IMG/VR virus record: IMGVR_UViG_3300030098_002146
Coordinates: 1-37,279 of that record
From: a virus
Reading direction: 5' to 3' (one strand)
Length of the DNA stretch: 37,279 nt
Every line of letters begins with the position of its first letter. Position 1 is the first letter of the stretch. This document shows, in pieces, positions 12,763 through 23,300 of the stretch. A model generated the notes under the pieces. It saw only the letters and a list, made by a program, of their open reading frames with translations, was not told the origin of the DNA and did not search any database. The position numbers and the translations under genes were made by a program.

Positions 12763-12794
12763 TTTATTCTATTTTTAAGGTTAATTACTAATTA

Positions 12795-13889
12795 TTAATC
12801 TACTAACATTGAACCGTTCACTAATGAATCCCATCCATATTGGAAGCCCATTGTAAAGTTAGAACGGATATACATATTGTCAGAAACCTCATCGTAGAAC
12901 ATTTTAAGCTGATTATCAGGGTCTGTTACATTTGTACCAATCATTAAATTATCTTTAGCTGCGTATATTACACCATTTGCACATTGGATACCCGCTGTTG
13001 CTGCTGTAAATAATGGTGGTAAGTCAGCTCCTGTCAATGCAGTTAAAGCTGTATCCCACTCATACATAGGTACTAATTCAACACCTCTAAAGAATAATCT
13101 TTGCTTACCTGCTTGCGCTTCTGAATGACCATAGTCAACAGAACCAGCTGAAGCTACTTGAGTTAATGCGCTATACCATGCGTTGTAAATATTAGGAGTA
13201 CAGAAAAGTTTTTTCTCGCTAGCAGGAATTTGTTGTAATGCAGCAGGAGCTGAATTAAACACATCCTCTAATACAAGTACCGCATCTGCCGCTGGTAAAG
13301 CCGCTCCTACAGTAATATACTCAGCTGCTGCCGCACCCAAAGTACCTGTTACTTCTCTCATTTGAGTTCCACCACCAATAGCACTTCCTGTTGATAATTT
13401 TTCCCAAAGACCATCTCCCATTGATTTATAAGAACAGTCAGCTACCGCTGCTCCAGAGTCACCACCCCACATGTTTCTTATCATATCTGTTTTTATTGCA
13501 TTTCTTACTCTGTTAAGAATAACATCTGCAATTTGAGTTCCTGTTAAATCAGGCATACTTAAACCTGCTTTATAAGACTCAGCAATAAATAAGTTTTCAA
13601 ACTCATTCCAACATTGTACTTGTTTAACTGAAACTTGCTCTACTTCTATTGCTTTTTGTTCCATTGTAAACCCAGCTGGGTTACAAGTGTTAGTTGTGTC
13701 ACAACCTGTATTTAAAGCTGTAATACTACTTAAACTTGGAGCCATAGTGATGAAATGCTTGTATTTTACATTTGGATATATACTGTAATTACGCATAATA
13801 TCATCAGAATGAAACATTGGCTCTAATAAATACTTTGACGCGTTAGTTCCCGCAAAAGTCAAAGCTCCTTTTAATGCTACATTTGCCAT
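12795..13889 (-). CDS. Major capsid protein, 364 aa
   Basis: A chain of HK97-type size with an N-terminal stretch (MANVALKGALTFAGTNASKY), a mid-region with VLNRVRNAIKTDMIRNMWGG (about residues 125-143), an Ala-rich helix with ALQQIPASEKKLFCTPNIYN, and a C-terminus NMYIRSNFTMGFQYGWDSLV typical of Bacteroidetes-phage capsid proteins. It follows the ClpP-type protease/scaffold gene, the standard order for HK97-like heads. It contains Cys in CDTTNTCNPAG and at positions near 92 and 150, which might form disulfides. The call is firm from context and composition. Confidence 0.8.
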   Translation of the reverse strand: MANVALKGALTFAGTNASKYLLEPMFHSDDIMRNYSIYPNVKYKHFITMAPSLSSITALNTGCDTTNTCNPAGFTMEQKAIEVEQVSVKQVQCWNEFENLFIAESYKAGLSMPDLTGTQIADVILNRVRNAIKTDMIRNMWGGDSGAAVADCSYKSMGDGLWEKLSTGSAIGGGTQMREVTGTLGAAAAEYITVGAALPAADAVLVLEDVFNSAPAALQQIPASEKKLFCTPNIYNAWYSALTQVASAGSVDYGHSEAQAGKQRLFFRGVELVPMYEWDTALTALTGADLPPLFTAATAGIQCANGVIYAAKDNLMIGTNVTDPDNQLKMFYDEVSDNMYIRSNFTMGFQYGWDSLVNGSMLVD

Positions 13890-13919
13890 TTTTTTTACTT
13901 TTTTTGATTAATTAAATTG

Positions 13920-14303
13920 TTATCTGATATAAGATGTTTTTAATGCATTTGCAATATCATTAAAGAATATCGCATTATCATCTAAAACTTCTTCTTTTGT
14001 AATTACAGCAGGGTCTCCTTCAGTTGACACTTCTGTACCTACAGCTTCTGCTTTATTTAACAAAGCAGTCAATCTACTTACCTCTTCAGTTAGAGTTTCT
14101 TTTTCTCCTTCTAAATCAGTAATAGAATTGTTAAGGTTAGCTATACTAGCTTCAAACTCAGAAAATTTATTTACAATTTCCTCATTGTCAGCAAGTTTAA
14201 CCTCCTTAACTCCCTCATTAGTCTCAACAGTATCGTCTGCTTTTACTTTAGCGATAATATCATCAACTTTAGAGTTAAACCAAGATTTTAATTCTTCTGT
14301 CAT
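13920..14303 (-). other. Possible nested scaffold frame (internal start in the protease gene)
   Basis: The in-frame ATG at 14303 (residue 210, MTEELKSWFNS) is preceded by AAAAGAAAAATCAAA, like the A-rich leaders of other genes here. It would give a 127-aa acidic, coiled-coil scaffold, comparable to the protease/scaffold overlap of lambda (C/Nu3). This is inference. Confidence 0.45.
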
Positions 14304-14930
14304 TTTGATTTTTCTTTTATTGTTAATACTTAATGTTTGTTCCACTTTTTCAAGTGTGATGTTCTTAAATTTAGAAACATCATATTTTGCAGCAACTTTT
14401 ATTGGCTCTGAAATAGAATCTACAAAGCCCATTGCTACTGCTTCTTCTGCCGTCAACCATGTCTCTTCACTCATCATGCGTATAATTTCATCATAAGGAA
14501 TGTTAGTTTGTTTTACATAGATTTCAGCAATTTCATTTGTTATCTTATCAAGAACATCAGCCTGCTTTCTCATGTCAGAAGCATCTCCTTGAGTTCCTCC
14601 CCAAGCATTATGTATCATAAGTAGTGAGTTTTCACTCATTACAACTTCATCAGCTGCTAAAGCTATTACAGAAGCTATACTAGCCGCGATACCTTCAATG
14701 TAAACTGTTGTTTTTGCTTTTCTTCTTTGAATTATAGAATAAATAGCCATACCTTCAAAAACCTCTCCACCCAAACTATTTATATGGATAGCTAGCTCTT
14801 TACCCTCGTACTCTTTTATCTCTTCTACAAATCCTTGCGCCGAAACACCAAAAGTGCCTATATCGTTAAAGATATAAACATCAGTAACATCAGACGCGCT
14901 ATTATTGATTTCATACCATTTTTTATCCAT
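13920..14930 (-). CDS. ClpP-type (S14) prohead protease fused to scaffold, 336 aa
   Basis: Residues 15-175 are a ClpP fold with the catalytic triad in order: EGIAASIAS (Ser84), LLMIHNAW (His107) and GFVDSI (Asp171), plus the INSLGGEVFEG strand near residue 50. From residue 210 on, the chain becomes acidic and coiled-coil (LNNSITDLEGEKETLTEEVS), as expected for a scaffold. Proteases of this type cut the scaffold and capsid arm during head maturation. It lies 30 bp before the major capsid gene. A leader-like A-rich stretch and an ATG at codon 210 (14303) suggest a separately translated scaffold. Confidence 0.85.
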   Translation of the reverse strand: MDKKWYEINNSASDVTDVYIFNDIGTFGVSAQGFVEEIKEYEGKELAIHINSLGGEVFEGMAIYSIIQRRKAKTTVYIEGIAASIASVIALAADEVVMSENSLLMIHNAWGGTQGDASDMRKQADVLDKITNEIAEIYVKQTNIPYDEIIRMMSEETWLTAEEAVAMGFVDSISEPIKVAAKYDVSKFKNITLEKVEQTLSINNKRKIKMTEELKSWFNSKVDDIIAKVKADDTVETNEGVKEVKLADNEEIVNKFSEFEASIANLNNSITDLEGEKETLTEEVSRLTALLNKAEAVGTEVSTEGDPAVITKEEVLDDNAIFFNDIANALKTSYIR

Positions 14931-14985
14931 AAGCGCAAAAATATTTTTAACTTATGAGAATCTTACGCAGTTTTAGGAAAAAACT

Positions 14986-15303
14986 TTAAAATGTGATATT
15001 TGCGGTAGGATTATCTTTTCTTCGTTCTTTATAAACGACACTTTGGGCTTGTCTTTCTGAAATATCATACTTTATAGATAAATCCATAAAGGTATGAGTT
15101 CTGCTTCCTTCGTTGTATTTAAGAAGCGTGTCAAAATCATAAATAATCATATAGTTTCTTAATCTTTTTGGCTCAACAATCCCTTTTTCTATTAAATGCC
15201 TTAACATATCTTGAAGAGTTGGTTCGTGCCATCTTTTAGAGATTTCTTTCTCTGCAATTTTAATATATTCGTAAACTATTTCTTTTTTGTTTTGTCTTCC
15301 CAT
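14986..15303 (-). CDS. Helix-turn-helix protein in the head module, 105 aa
   Basis: The C-terminal third (THTFMDLSIKYDISERQAQSVVYKERR in pieces, residues 70-97) is a helix-turn-helix of the sigma-factor-region-4/resolvase style, with a basic N-terminal half. A DNA-binding regulator between the tape measure and the protease is unusual. It may control late genes or be a packaging accessory. It begins 4 bp after the 98-aa gene. Function unsure. Confidence 0.6.
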   Translation of the reverse strand: MGRQNKKEIVYEYIKIAEKEISKRWHEPTLQDMLRHLIEKGIVEPKRLRNYMIIYDFDTLLKYNEGSRTHTFMDLSIKYDISERQAQSVVYKERRKDNPTANITF

Positions 15304-15307
15304 ATTG

Positions 15308-15604
15308 TTATATTGAAGAGCCAGCGTCTTTAGCTAAAGCTCCTGTTCTAGTTGTTATAGTGTTCTTATCTATATGAGCAACCACATCTTTCCAAAATTT
15401 AGAAACTGTTTTACGACAACTAACACATTCTATATTTTGATTTACTTTAGGAATGTATTCTTTCCATTTTCTAAACAAAAAAGGTAGTGCAGATTTATCA
15501 TACATATTGTCAGCTGCTGCCTTATCGTTACTTTTAACAGCTTGCTTTATTTCTATTTTTTCCTCTTCCGAAAGTTTATTTGCTACCTGTTCTATGAAAG
15601 TCAT
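15308..15604 (-). CDS. Hypothetical protein, 98 aa
   Basis: An amphipathic, Lys/Glu/Ala-rich N-terminal half (VANKLSEEEKIEIKQAVKSND) is followed by a CVSCRK pair around residue 60 and a basic KFWKDVVAHIDK stretch. I do not recognise a family. It lies between two small unknowns (66 aa and 105 aa) in the block between the tape measure and the prohead protease. A lone CxxC may bind metal with partners. Confidence 0.6.
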   Translation of the reverse strand: MTFIEQVANKLSEEEKIEIKQAVKSNDKAAADNMYDKSALPFLFRKWKEYIPKVNQNIECVSCRKTVSKFWKDVVAHIDKNTITTRTGALAKDAGSSI

Positions 15605-15615
15605 ATTATTATTTA

Positions 15616-15816
15616 TTATTTATCCCATTTATCTAAAGGACACTCTCCAAAATATTCTTTCGATAAACTTGCTTTAGCGTCTATAAAACAAGAACACTTT
15701 CCGCATCTTGCTCCTTTTGTCCATTTAGGTTTTTTTAGCATTAAGAAATTTCTGTAAAAATCGCAATTTTTACAAACACTTATTCGCTCCTCTTTTACTT
15801 TTTTACTAACAAACAT
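15616..15816 (-). CDS. Small zinc-binding protein, 66 aa
   Basis: The Cys pattern CKNCDFY (about residues 15-21) with GARCGKCSCF (35-44) and ECPLDKW near the end gives a four- or five-Cys zinc site, followed by a short acidic tail. Such single-domain zinc ribbon proteins are common near tail genes in Bacteroidetes phages. I do not know their role. It is 11 bp before the 98-aa gene and 27 bp after the tape measure. Confidence 0.7.
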   Translation of the reverse strand: MFVSKKVKEERISVCKNCDFYRNFLMLKKPKWTKGARCGKCSCFIDAKASLSKEYFGECPLDKWDK

Positions 15817-15843
15817 ATGTTAATTTTTTTAAATTAAACTTAA

Positions 15844-18800
15844 TTATATGGTAGCTCCCGCTTGAATTACACTAACACTATTTTGAGTGCTAGAGATATC
15901 TGACTCTACTACATAAACCTTTTGCGCTCCTGTTCCTTGATTTGTGTTTCCAAATCGTGCTGTTGTAAATTTAGGCATATTTAATAAACCACCATCTGCA
16001 AACTTTCTACCTCCTCCTGCCTGATTTATGGCAGAAAGCTGGTCTTTATACATAGCTGTACTTCGTTTATTAATTACGGCTTCCCCTCCTTCTAATTCTA
16101 CAACCCTTCCTCCTACAGCAAACTTCTCTCCGCCTTGTGCGTGAGATTTTCCATGAACCATACCTCCTCTTGCAAACTTTTCATCTATTACACCTCCTTT
16201 TTCAAACACACCAAGTATTTTACCTAATATACCTAATGTAGCAATAATAGCAATAATATTCAAAGGCCAAGGTAGTTTTGCTTGACTTGCAGCACCCGAA
16301 GCTACTTTTACAGGAATACTTGATGCTTCTACTGCCATGTTTGTAGTTGTTACTGCTGTATTTACCCCTGTCGCCGCTGTATCTGCTGTCGTTGCTACTG
16401 TATCTACAGTTGTTGCAGCTGTATCTGCTGCGGTTACAGTTGTGTTAGTTACTGTTGCAGCTGTATCTGCTTGTGTAGCCTGCGTTCCTAATAATGTTGC
16501 AAGATTAAGCTCTCCTTTAGCTAATGCTTGAGCGGTTGTTCTTAAAGTCAAAAGAGCTTCTGCTACGGCAGCTGCTCGTGTTATAGCCTCTCCTGCTTGT
16601 CTAATACCGTTTAACTCATCACTATCTCCAGCAATAGTCTGCAAGGCTCCTCCTAGACTAGAATATTCTCTAATAAGCTTTCTAGTTGCCTTTAACTCTT
16701 TATCTATAGCGTTTTCTGTTTTCTTTATATTTTTAGTTTTAAGCTCTATAAGTTTAGCTTCTAATTCTATTCTTTTATGAAGGTTCTCTTCAGTTATTGG
16801 CATAGCCTTTAACTCTGCGTCAAGCCTTTCAATAACCTTATCTCTTAATTCTTTTTCAGCATCAATTAAACTTTTACTACCATCAAGAACTCCTTTCATT
16901 ACAGCTATATAGTCCTTTTGCTTCTGTATTTTCTTTTGGTCTATATCTTCTATTTTTTCCTCTTCTACACCTAAAGATTGTAATCTGCTTATCTCGTTCT
17001 CTATAGCTTTTATTTTTTTGTTTTTAGCCTTTAAAGAAGCTTCATCAGTAGTTACAATCTCCCTAGCCTTCGCTAGTTTTTGTTCCTGTATATAAATTAA
17101 ATCTTTTTCTAATTCTTTTTGTTTTTCTTCTTTATCTATAATTTCATCAAGATTTTTCTTCTCCAATTTAATCCTAAAGTTTAATCTCTTAATTCTTTTT
17201 CTATGAGCTTCTTCTTCTTCTTTTGTTAATTCATTTAATCCTTGTTTGCTAGAATGTAAAATAGAAAGAGTCATGGTTTTTTCTTTCTGTAGCATATCAA
17301 TGTTGTCCTGAGCGGCTTTTTTAGACTGACCAAGTCTTGTTCTCATTAATTTATCCGTATGGTCGTTTATAGCCTGTAATCTTTCAGCTTGTTCTAAAAC
17401 CTTCTCATTTGCTTCTACATAATCATCTGTAGAGTCTTTTGCTAAAAGCCATCTACTAGCTAACTCAGTAGCAGCCACAACTAAAAGCCCTATACCTGTA
17501 GCACCTAAGAGCCTTTGTAGGGCTAGTTTTAATGTTGCTAAAGCACCTGATAGTGTCATAGTAGCAGTTGTTGCAGCCGCAGCCGCACCTCTAAAAGCTA
17601 TTATCCCTGTATTTACTGCTGCCTGAACAGCAGGAATAGCCATGATTGTCACTTTATATATTCCAAGCCACTTAACCAGCTTGGCTACTACACCTATTGT
17701 AGTAGTTATTACTTTGCTGTTTTCCGCTAAAGCATTTAAAAATTTAGCTAGTTTTTCTAATCCGTTTTGCAATCCTGCTGCAAAATCTTTCATTATAGAT
17801 ATAGATAAACCCTGTAGTGCAGAACTAAATTTCAAGAAAGAACCCTGTAATGTGTTCCCTATAATATCAGCCATTCTTTTTGCTTCTCCTCTAGCGTCTT
17901 TAAGCTTGTCTCTAAGCTCTAAAGTAGCGTCAGCTGAAGTTATCATTTGCTCAAAAGCAGCAGCCTGTCTTAAATCAACTACCTCCATAATGCTAGCCAT
18001 ATCTCCTCCTTCTTCAACAAACTTTTTCATAGCTGGAACAAGCTCGTCTAATGAGTGTATTGTGCCGCCAAAAGCTTGAGACAAATCTGATGCAGGGTCT
18101 TGCATTTTTAACAAGATGTTTCTTAAAGATGTACCCGCAATAGAAGCTTCAATACCAGCGTCAGTAAGCTTTGACATAATAGCTGCGGTATCTTCAATAG
18201 AAAAACCTGCTGCTTTTGCAATCGGAGCAACTTTAGTCATAGATGTTTGCCATTTTTCTATATCCATAGCAGAACTACTAAAAGAAACAGCCATCACATC
18301 TACCACTCTGCCTGTTTCACTAGCATCTAAACCAAAACCTCTTACTGCGGCACCTGCTACTGTTGCACTTCTAGCCAAATCACTACCTGTCGCAGTAGCT
18401 AAAGCTAGTGTAGCTTCTTGCGCATCTAATATTTCTGCGGCAGAAAATCCTAATTTAGAATAGTTTAACTGAAGTTCTGCAACTTGTTGTGCAGTAAAGA
18501 ATGTTGTTCTACCAAGCTCTTGAGCTGACTCTGAAAGTGCATTAAATTCATTTGTGGTAGCACCTGAAACAGCTAGAACTTTAGCCATTGTAAATTCAAA
18601 TTCAGTAAACACAGAAACAACACTTGATACAATACGGTTTACAGCCCTAAAAGCACCTACTACAATACCAATAGCAGCAGATGCCTTTAAAAACTGCTTT
18701 GCCATACTGTTATTACTTTTAGTTGCCTTCCCTGTGTCAGCAGTATTTGTTTTAATTGCCTTATTTAAATCTCTAAGTTTTTTTGACTTGTCGCCAATAG

Positions 18801-18975
18801 CTTTGGCATTTTTATCATATTGAGCAGCTGCAAATTTTCCCGCTTTAGTATTTTTAGCGGTATCTTTTTCTAACTCTCGGTTTTGTTTTCTTAACTTTTT
18901 TAACTCTTCCTTTAATTTAGTTACTTTCTCAATATTTTGTATCTCAACCTGAAATGCTATTTTTTTATCTGCCAT
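15844..18975 (-). CDS. Tape measure protein, 1043 aa
   Basis: The longest helix-rich gene of the tail module. The first 100 residues are coiled-coil (IQNIEKVTKLKEELKKLRKQ), then an Ala/Gly/Ser-rich TP901-like core (about 130-380) with FTEFEFTMAKVLAVSGATT and the conserved DAGIEASIAGTSLRN-type stretch. A mid coiled-coil follows (about 560-770), then Thr/Ala repeats of seven residues (836-880), one hydrophobic segment (LNIIAIIATLGILGKIL) and the Gly-rich end FARGGMVHGKSHAQGG. Tape measures set tail length; at 1.5 angstrom per residue this predicts about 150 nm. It is 4 bp after the HK97 gp10-like gene. Confidence 0.85.
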   Translation of the reverse strand: MADKKIAFQVEIQNIEKVTKLKEELKKLRKQNRELEKDTAKNTKAGKFAAAQYDKNAKAIGDKSKKLRDLNKAIKTNTADTGKATKSNNSMAKQFLKASAAIGIVVGAFRAVNRIVSSVVSVFTEFEFTMAKVLAVSGATTNEFNALSESAQELGRTTFFTAQQVAELQLNYSKLGFSAAEILDAQEATLALATATGSDLARSATVAGAAVRGFGLDASETGRVVDVMAVSFSSSAMDIEKWQTSMTKVAPIAKAAGFSIEDTAAIMSKLTDAGIEASIAGTSLRNILLKMQDPASDLSQAFGGTIHSLDELVPAMKKFVEEGGDMASIMEVVDLRQAAAFEQMITSADATLELRDKLKDARGEAKRMADIIGNTLQGSFLKFSSALQGLSISIMKDFAAGLQNGLEKLAKFLNALAENSKVITTTIGVVAKLVKWLGIYKVTIMAIPAVQAAVNTGIIAFRGAAAAATTATMTLSGALATLKLALQRLLGATGIGLLVVAATELASRWLLAKDSTDDYVEANEKVLEQAERLQAINDHTDKLMRTRLGQSKKAAQDNIDMLQKEKTMTLSILHSSKQGLNELTKEEEEAHRKRIKRLNFRIKLEKKNLDEIIDKEEKQKELEKDLIYIQEQKLAKAREIVTTDEASLKAKNKKIKAIENEISRLQSLGVEEEKIEDIDQKKIQKQKDYIAVMKGVLDGSKSLIDAEKELRDKVIERLDAELKAMPITEENLHKRIELEAKLIELKTKNIKKTENAIDKELKATRKLIREYSSLGGALQTIAGDSDELNGIRQAGEAITRAAAVAEALLTLRTTAQALAKGELNLATLLGTQATQADTAATVTNTTVTAADTAATTVDTVATTADTAATGVNTAVTTTNMAVEASSIPVKVASGAASQAKLPWPLNIIAIIATLGILGKILGVFEKGGVIDEKFARGGMVHGKSHAQGGEKFAVGGRVVELEGGEAVINKRSTAMYKDQLSAINQAGGGRKFADGGLLNMPKFTTARFGNTNQGTGAQKVYVVESDISSTQNSVSVIQAGATI

Positions 18976-18979
18976 GTCT

Positions 18980-19504
18980 TTATGCTATATTTATTTTAAC
19001 TACTTTTTCTTTTTTCTTTAGTTCTAAAAAATCTATTATCTGATTATTTATATCATCTTCTATTTTTTTTAATCTTTCCTTTTTAATCTTTTCAATTACT
19101 ATATCAATAAAAAAGTATCTCCTAGGAGCAACCATCTCTCCACCTCTTGTTAGGTATTTTTTTTCTAAATTGTGTTTTACTTTTTGTACAAATCTATTAA
19201 GAGCGTGTTCGCTAGTGAATGATATCTCTCCTCTATCTTGCTTATCCAATGCCCAATCTGATATTGCCTGAAAGGAAGCTCTTACTCCCCCTGAATTACC
19301 GTCATTAACCAACCACATATAAGGAGTATCATTCATAACACTCAAAACAATAGTATTAGTAGTTTCATTTATAGTTGTATAAAAGCTTTTAGCTAGCCTT
19401 CCTGAAGCCATGTGCTTTTGAAACTCTAACTCATCTTTAAGCATTTTTATATAAATAATGCCTTCTTTTTTTAAGCTTTCTTTTATGATATTAAATTTAC
19501 TCAT
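18980..19504 (-). CDS. HK97 gp10-like neck/tail-completion protein, 174 aa
   Basis: The block ASGRLAKSFYTTINETTNTI, then LSVMNDTPYMWLVNDG (residues 33-69, in pieces) is the signature of the HK97 gp10/tail-completion family, followed by a basic C-terminal half with a Lys/Glu helix (MVAPRRYFFIDIVIEKIKKERLKK). These proteins sit at the head-tail joint. It lies between the 260-aa structural protein (6 bp) and the tape measure (4 bp). The C-terminal Lys-rich extension is longer than in many members. Confidence 0.65.
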   Translation of the reverse strand: MSKFNIIKESLKKEGIIYIKMLKDELEFQKHMASGRLAKSFYTTINETTNTIVLSVMNDTPYMWLVNDGNSGGVRASFQAISDWALDKQDRGEISFTSEHALNRFVQKVKHNLEKKYLTRGGEMVAPRRYFFIDIVIEKIKKERLKKIEDDINNQIIDFLELKKKEKVVKINIA

Positions 19505-19510
19505 ATTAAT

Positions 19511-20293
19511 CTATTCCGTATCATTTGAAAAATCAGAGTCTGACTGCTTTATATTCTGTCTATTTGGCTGACTAAGAACATTAGTGTATCTATTCATTCT
19601 GCTTGTTGCTATTGAAGGTAAAATAAAATCAGATGTTGTGATGGTTTGACCATCAATAGTTTCAAAAGTCATCTCAAAATTTATTCTAAAATTACAAGGG
19701 ACGGACTCTGCTCCCGTTTCACACCTAATTGTAGCCATAATACCTTCATTTTGGTTTACTAAATAGCTTGAATCTCCCACCCTAGAATCTGTAGAGCCGT
19801 CAATAGCTTGAGTATAAGCGTTAGCCTTCCCCATTAAATCTCCTATTTCTTGCTGAAAAAGTAATTTTACAGCTGTGTTTGCAGTACCATCTACAGTTAC
19901 AGGCTTGCTCCATATACTTATTACTATTGTAAACGACTCTTCAACACTTGCGCAACTACCCGTATTAAGATATCCATAAACTCGTTTCAGGTAGCAATCT
20001 GCGGGAGCTATCATTTGTGCAGATTTTGGAATCCAACTATTATTATATGAAGTTCCATCTACTAATGTGGTTCCAGCACTAAGCGTAAACTGAGGGCGAT
20101 GATTGTAATTTGACATATAATCTTGACTTACATTTTTGCCACTAGCGAAAGCCATTTCAACATTTTTAGATATCCAATCTTTTGTGTCTGTAACTAAAGT
20201 AAAAGTATTGGGGGTTTCTAACCCTGCAATAGCGGGAAGTCCTGTTGATTTTACAGCTTTACCATTTATTCTTCTATTTCCTATTATTGTCAT
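19511..20293 (-). CDS. Beta-rich tail/virion protein, 260 aa
   Basis: A Thr/Ser/Asn-rich protein with many alternating strands (FTIVISIWSKPVTVDGTANT, GIMATIRCETGAESVPCNF in pieces) and a hydrophilic C-terminal tail (NIKQSDSDFSNDTE). An APADCYLKRVYGYL stretch looks like the beta-sandwich proteins near the connector in this same genome. It is probably an upper-tail or fibre-type component. It lies 10 bp after the large 1118-aa tail protein. The exact role is not visible. Confidence 0.55.
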   Translation of the reverse strand: MTIIGNRRINGKAVKSTGLPAIAGLETPNTFTLVTDTKDWISKNVEMAFASGKNVSQDYMSNYNHRPQFTLSAGTTLVDGTSYNNSWIPKSAQMIAPADCYLKRVYGYLNTGSCASVEESFTIVISIWSKPVTVDGTANTAVKLLFQQEIGDLMGKANAYTQAIDGSTDSRVGDSSYLVNQNEGIMATIRCETGAESVPCNFRINFEMTFETIDGQTITTSDFILPSIATSRMNRYTNVLSQPNRQNIKQSDSDFSNDTE

Positions 20294-20303
20294 ATTTTTA
20301 TTA

Positions 20304-23300
20304 TTAAAAACCTAGGTTCGGATTAGAAGGCTCTTCGCCAGGCCCCCATGTTGTTGTAGTATTTCCTCCACCTATAGATGTTGTATTTATCCATACAGGA
20401 GTCTGTGGTAATCCCGCACCTTTTGCAGGGTTGTATTGATGAAGCTCAACTAGAGTAGTGTTACCTTCAGCTGGCATCCAATCTGAGACTTTAATTAATT
20501 TATAATATATTCCGTCAATGTAAACTAATTTAGAGAAATCTAAAGCCGCAATATCTTTAACAGTTAAATCCACATAACACCTTCTCATTTTGGGTTGTTG
20601 TATTAATCCGTCTATCATTGGCTTGTAATACCTGTGATATAGACCCTCTCCTGTTTGTTCAGCCCCATAATATTGAGATGTTTGCCATGGAGCGCCTGGG
20701 ATTAATGTTCCGTCTTGATAATAATCTTGACAAACATAATTTCCATAGCTCAATCCAAATCTATTTGTGTATTCCTGCCTATTAATAAAAGTACATTGAG
20801 GAACAAAAGCATGATACCAATTAAATCCGAAAGGCTTATAAGGAGGATTGGCTCCGTACCAAGGCGCAGGAGGGAATCCTGTGGAGTAATGACTATCTGT
20901 CCAATCAGACCAAGATATATAAGCGCTATAATTCTTCTTTACATTCATTGTTCCTTCCCACCATTGCGCTTTGAAATTTCTATATATATTTTCGTTTATA
21001 TATCTATCTACTGTATTTGCAGCCTCTTGAGTTCCTAAATCAAGCTTAGTGTAATAAAGAAGTCTAGGTAAAAAGTCATAGCCTTTTTCTATTTGACCGT
21101 CAAAATACTCCCATAAAGCAGCGGCATAAAAATTCTGAGTTCCTGTGACATTAAAAGTATCCACATAGTTTTCGTAAGTTCCAGCAAAAAACGGATTCTC
21201 AAAAATTGTTTCTCCCGTTGGGTATCCATCACTTAAATCTTCCCAATACGGATAGAAGTCGTTGATATTTTCAAAATGATTTACCCCCATATACTTAGAC
21301 ATAACATCTTTATCATCACTTTTATACTTAAATATTAATCTTCTTGTAAAGTTAGACTGTATCCATTCATCTCTAATTTCTTTTGACCTATCTAACTTTC
21401 CTGTCCAATCAATAGCATTTTTTGGAGGTAGATAAAAATCAGTATAAGGCTCTATTGTTACTGTCCTCCTTCTAGTGTCTGTTTGAAACTGCAAATTAAA
21501 ACAATGAGATATCCCTTTCAAAAAGTCTAACTGTTTGTAGTCTTGTGGTATTAAGTCTGTTAAATTGTAATTCTGTTGATATTCCAATCTTGAAGGGTTT
21601 AACATTTCTATATTTATTGTAGCATCAGCATTACCCAATGGGAAAGATAAAACATCAGGAGAAGCGCATACTAAATACATGTATACATTTGAGAGATATG
21701 TTGTGTTTCCTTGAACAGGAGAAGCGCCTTTTAATTTCATTTCAATCCTCCACAACAATCTTATTTTGTCTCCTTCGTTGAAATATCCTTCGTAAGCAAA
21801 ATCTTCCATATCATCCCCTTGCGCACTATTAGCTGAGGGAAAAGGAAAGAAGGGAGCAGAATTCCCCTTAGCAATACTTACAGTATAATCTCCTACATTA
21901 TAATCTAAAGTCTGCCACCCTGAATGTCCAACAGTTTGACATTGAATACCTAATCCTGCTGCAAAAAAGGCTTGACTGCTGTTTTGACCTGTTCCACCAA
22001 ACGCTGTAATTCCCCCAATGTAATAACTAAAATTACTAGCTTCAAACCTGTAATACCCAGCTGTTCCAATAGTAAAGTATGTGTAGTTTGAAGCATCTGT
22101 GGTTGTAATATTACTCTCTTGAAAATTATTAAACAATACATGAGACCCTAATGGCCCTATAGCGGCTGTCTGCCTAGAAGCAAATTTTTCTGCTGGATTA
22201 GGAATGGTAGTCCAAGTAAAATTTTGAGTAAAACTCCAAGTTCGCAAAATAGGAGTTAAATAATCGGTAAGATTTATTTTAAGAAAATTACTTTGATTGA
22301 GATTATTCTGATATCTTTCAGATGAATTTGAATACTCACAGTTTGGAAGCGCAAATAACAACCTTTTAAAATTATCACTTTCTATAAAATTTGAAGAGAT
22401 ACTAAACCCTATATCTTCAAACATTTGTTTAATTATTTTGTAAACCCACATCATAGGTCTCCAATCTACCACAGGCTCAGGCGTTCCATATGTTGTTGTT
22501 CCCGCAGCGCCATAACACCCATTTTGACTTGTGCTGTAGCCCGTACCATTCGTAGCCCAATCATACTCCCAATATTGCCTTAATAATTGAAAAGAGTTAG
22601 ATACTCCTGTTTCATTTGTAGGGCCATAAGTAGCTACAGGATAAATAACGGGAGATGTGTTTGTTGAGGTTGTTCCATCATATTTTGTTATGGTTGCTGC
22701 GTTATCCGCGTTCCAAGTTTCAGTTATAGCTTTGGCGGTTAGTGGTAAATTTGTAGAGTTTGGTATAACCATTTCGTGCAAGTATTTATTTTCAAAAAGA
22801 CTTGCCCATCCCACATTATCTCCGTAGAAAACACAAGAATAAGCTATTGCCGAATTATTAACTCTTATAACATCTTGAATTTGAATTAAACCATATATTG
22901 AGTAAAGATTTCCAAAAGATATCCTGCATGGTATTTTGAATTTCAGCTCCGCTCCTAAATTAGTAGAATTAGGAATATTCATATTTTTAAGCACTTTATT
23001 GTTATGTGCTGTAGCTGGTATTTCAAATGTTTTACTATATGAACCCATTCTGCTTTCAATATCGCTTGTATCGTTTATAGCGAAAGTCATAGCGAAGGAA
23101 AAATCTTCAGGGTTTGGTGCTTCTAATCTTCCAATGACTAGGCTGTCATCCACACCTAGACGCTTAAGAGTAATTTTTGTTATCCTTAATCTTGTTCCTG
23201 AAGAAGCTCCGAACCATATTTTATCATAAACATTACCCCCCTTAATAAAATCTACATCTATCGTCCTATATCCGTTGCCTGTTGTTCCCGCACTATTTGC

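Noticed and set aside
14128-14496. Plus-strand frame of 122 codons inside the protease/scaffold gene
   Set aside because: Mirror of a Glu/Lys-rich coding region; the opposite strand shows clear ClpP motifs and coiled-coil.
17642-18079. Plus-strand frame of 145 codons inside the tape measure gene
   Set aside because: It is antisense to an Ala/Ser-rich helical gene, which often gives long open mirror frames. No leader or independent support.
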